From CBDCYN01 sp965224205 (GTDB taxonomy: Bacteria; Planctomycetota; Phycisphaerae; Phycisphaerales; Phycisphaeraceae): a stretch of 64,000 nucleotides of DNA. The notes below the pieces were generated by a model. That model saw only the letters and a list, made by a program, of their open reading frames with translations, ran no database searches and had not been told where the DNA came from. The DNA lies in the NCBI GenBank assembly GCA_965224205.1, contig CBDCYN010000009.1, positions 62,001 through 126,000 of the forward strand, in the 5' to 3' direction. A program made the translations under genes and the position numbers. Positions within the stretch are counted from its first letter, which is position 1; every line of letters begins with the position of its first letter. Shown one piece after another: positions 63,691-64,000 of this stretch.

Positions 63691-64000
63691 AAAGTCATGG
63701 ATACTATAAAAAATATTGGTGCTTGCCCCGTGCTCGCGGCAGATCTGATCGCCTGCCTTAACGGCCCTTCGGCAGGTTAGCCACGATCCGCTCGTCTGAA
63801 AATCGATTCTCTATCACACACCTTTCCGGCCCACCATCCTAACCTTGCAACCTGAGACATTTTCAGGCACCAGGACGGTGACGACAGATGAATGTTGAAG
63901 AGGGGCGGTGATTTTGTCGAAAAAATAGGGTCAATCATTGGCATGAGAAATAGGCAAATCGTATAGTTTGTTTGGCGTTGATGAGGTAGAGAAAATCGAT

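Noticed and set aside
1..64000. CRISPR arrays, rRNA genes, prophage
   Set aside because: No short regularly spaced repeats, no rRNA-like sequence and no phage structural genes were seen; the only array-like repeat is the 206-bp tandem, which has no spacers.

Overview
The window looks like chromosome from a planctomycete, most likely of the Phycisphaerae type. This is an inference from content: three secreted proteins ending in PEP-CTERM-type tails, a type IV prepilin-like protein of the H-X9-DG kind, a Ser/Thr kinase with an N-terminal zinc ribbon, a phosphatase-TPR fusion, a DUF4091 secreted protein and a small Cys-rich CGVC protein. Base composition is fairly GC-rich apart from some AT-rich intergenic stretches.

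Layout. 1-2829 (minus) is a tetrapyrrole block: hemA (cut by the window edge), a CcsA/HemX-type membrane protein and a precorrin-2 dehydrogenase. 2915-9249 is a nest of insertion sequences: an IS256-family element interrupted by an IS630 element, itself interrupted by an ISAs1 element and an IS481-type element, with a second inverted IS481 copy near the IS256 right end. 9666-12853 carries translation genes (proS, tRNA-Phe, fmt). 13267-15214 is a small pterin operon (two-domain PTPS/QueD-like protein, a membrane protein, a PTR1/FolM-like reductase). 15310-17347 carries three exported proteins, followed by transposase debris to 17881.

17938-38199 is the most interesting region: about 20 kb on one strand. 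In transcription order it holds a FixL-like PAS kinase with the haem-ligand His and distal Arg conserved, a NarL/FixJ-type regulator, a DUF2934 protein, an orphan CBM48 glycogen-binding protein, a second DUF2934 protein, a RIC-type di-iron repair protein, Hsp20, glycogen phosphorylase, PEP synthase, hypF-C-D-E, a group 3b NAD(P)-coupled [NiFe] hydrogenase (BGSL), its protease, hypA and hypB. I read this as an oxygen-sensing regulon that couples glycogen breakdown to hydrogen metabolism, with NO/Fe-S damage repair and chaperone functions. It resembles in gene content the mycobacterial DosR regulon but uses a FixL-type sensor. A pair of direct repeats between the regulator and the first effector gene is a candidate operator.

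The right part (39087-63596) is a mix of housekeeping and envelope genes: an orphan atpD, an ABC-2 permease, a lipoprotein, an ArsC-type reductase, a DUF4173-like membrane protein, a zinc-ribbon membrane protein, ferredoxin-NADP reductase, gpsA, a DUF4091 protein, a Ser/Thr kinase, two PEP-CTERM proteins, an alkaline phosphatase/TPR fusion, a small Cys-rich membrane protein and a giant MscS/KefA-like channel. Several gene-poor stretches carry unexplained structures: a 76-bp hairpin, long perfect inverted repeats, a 206-bp tandem repeat and a 16-bp palindrome. IS481-derived scraps occur at 40758 and at the right edge.
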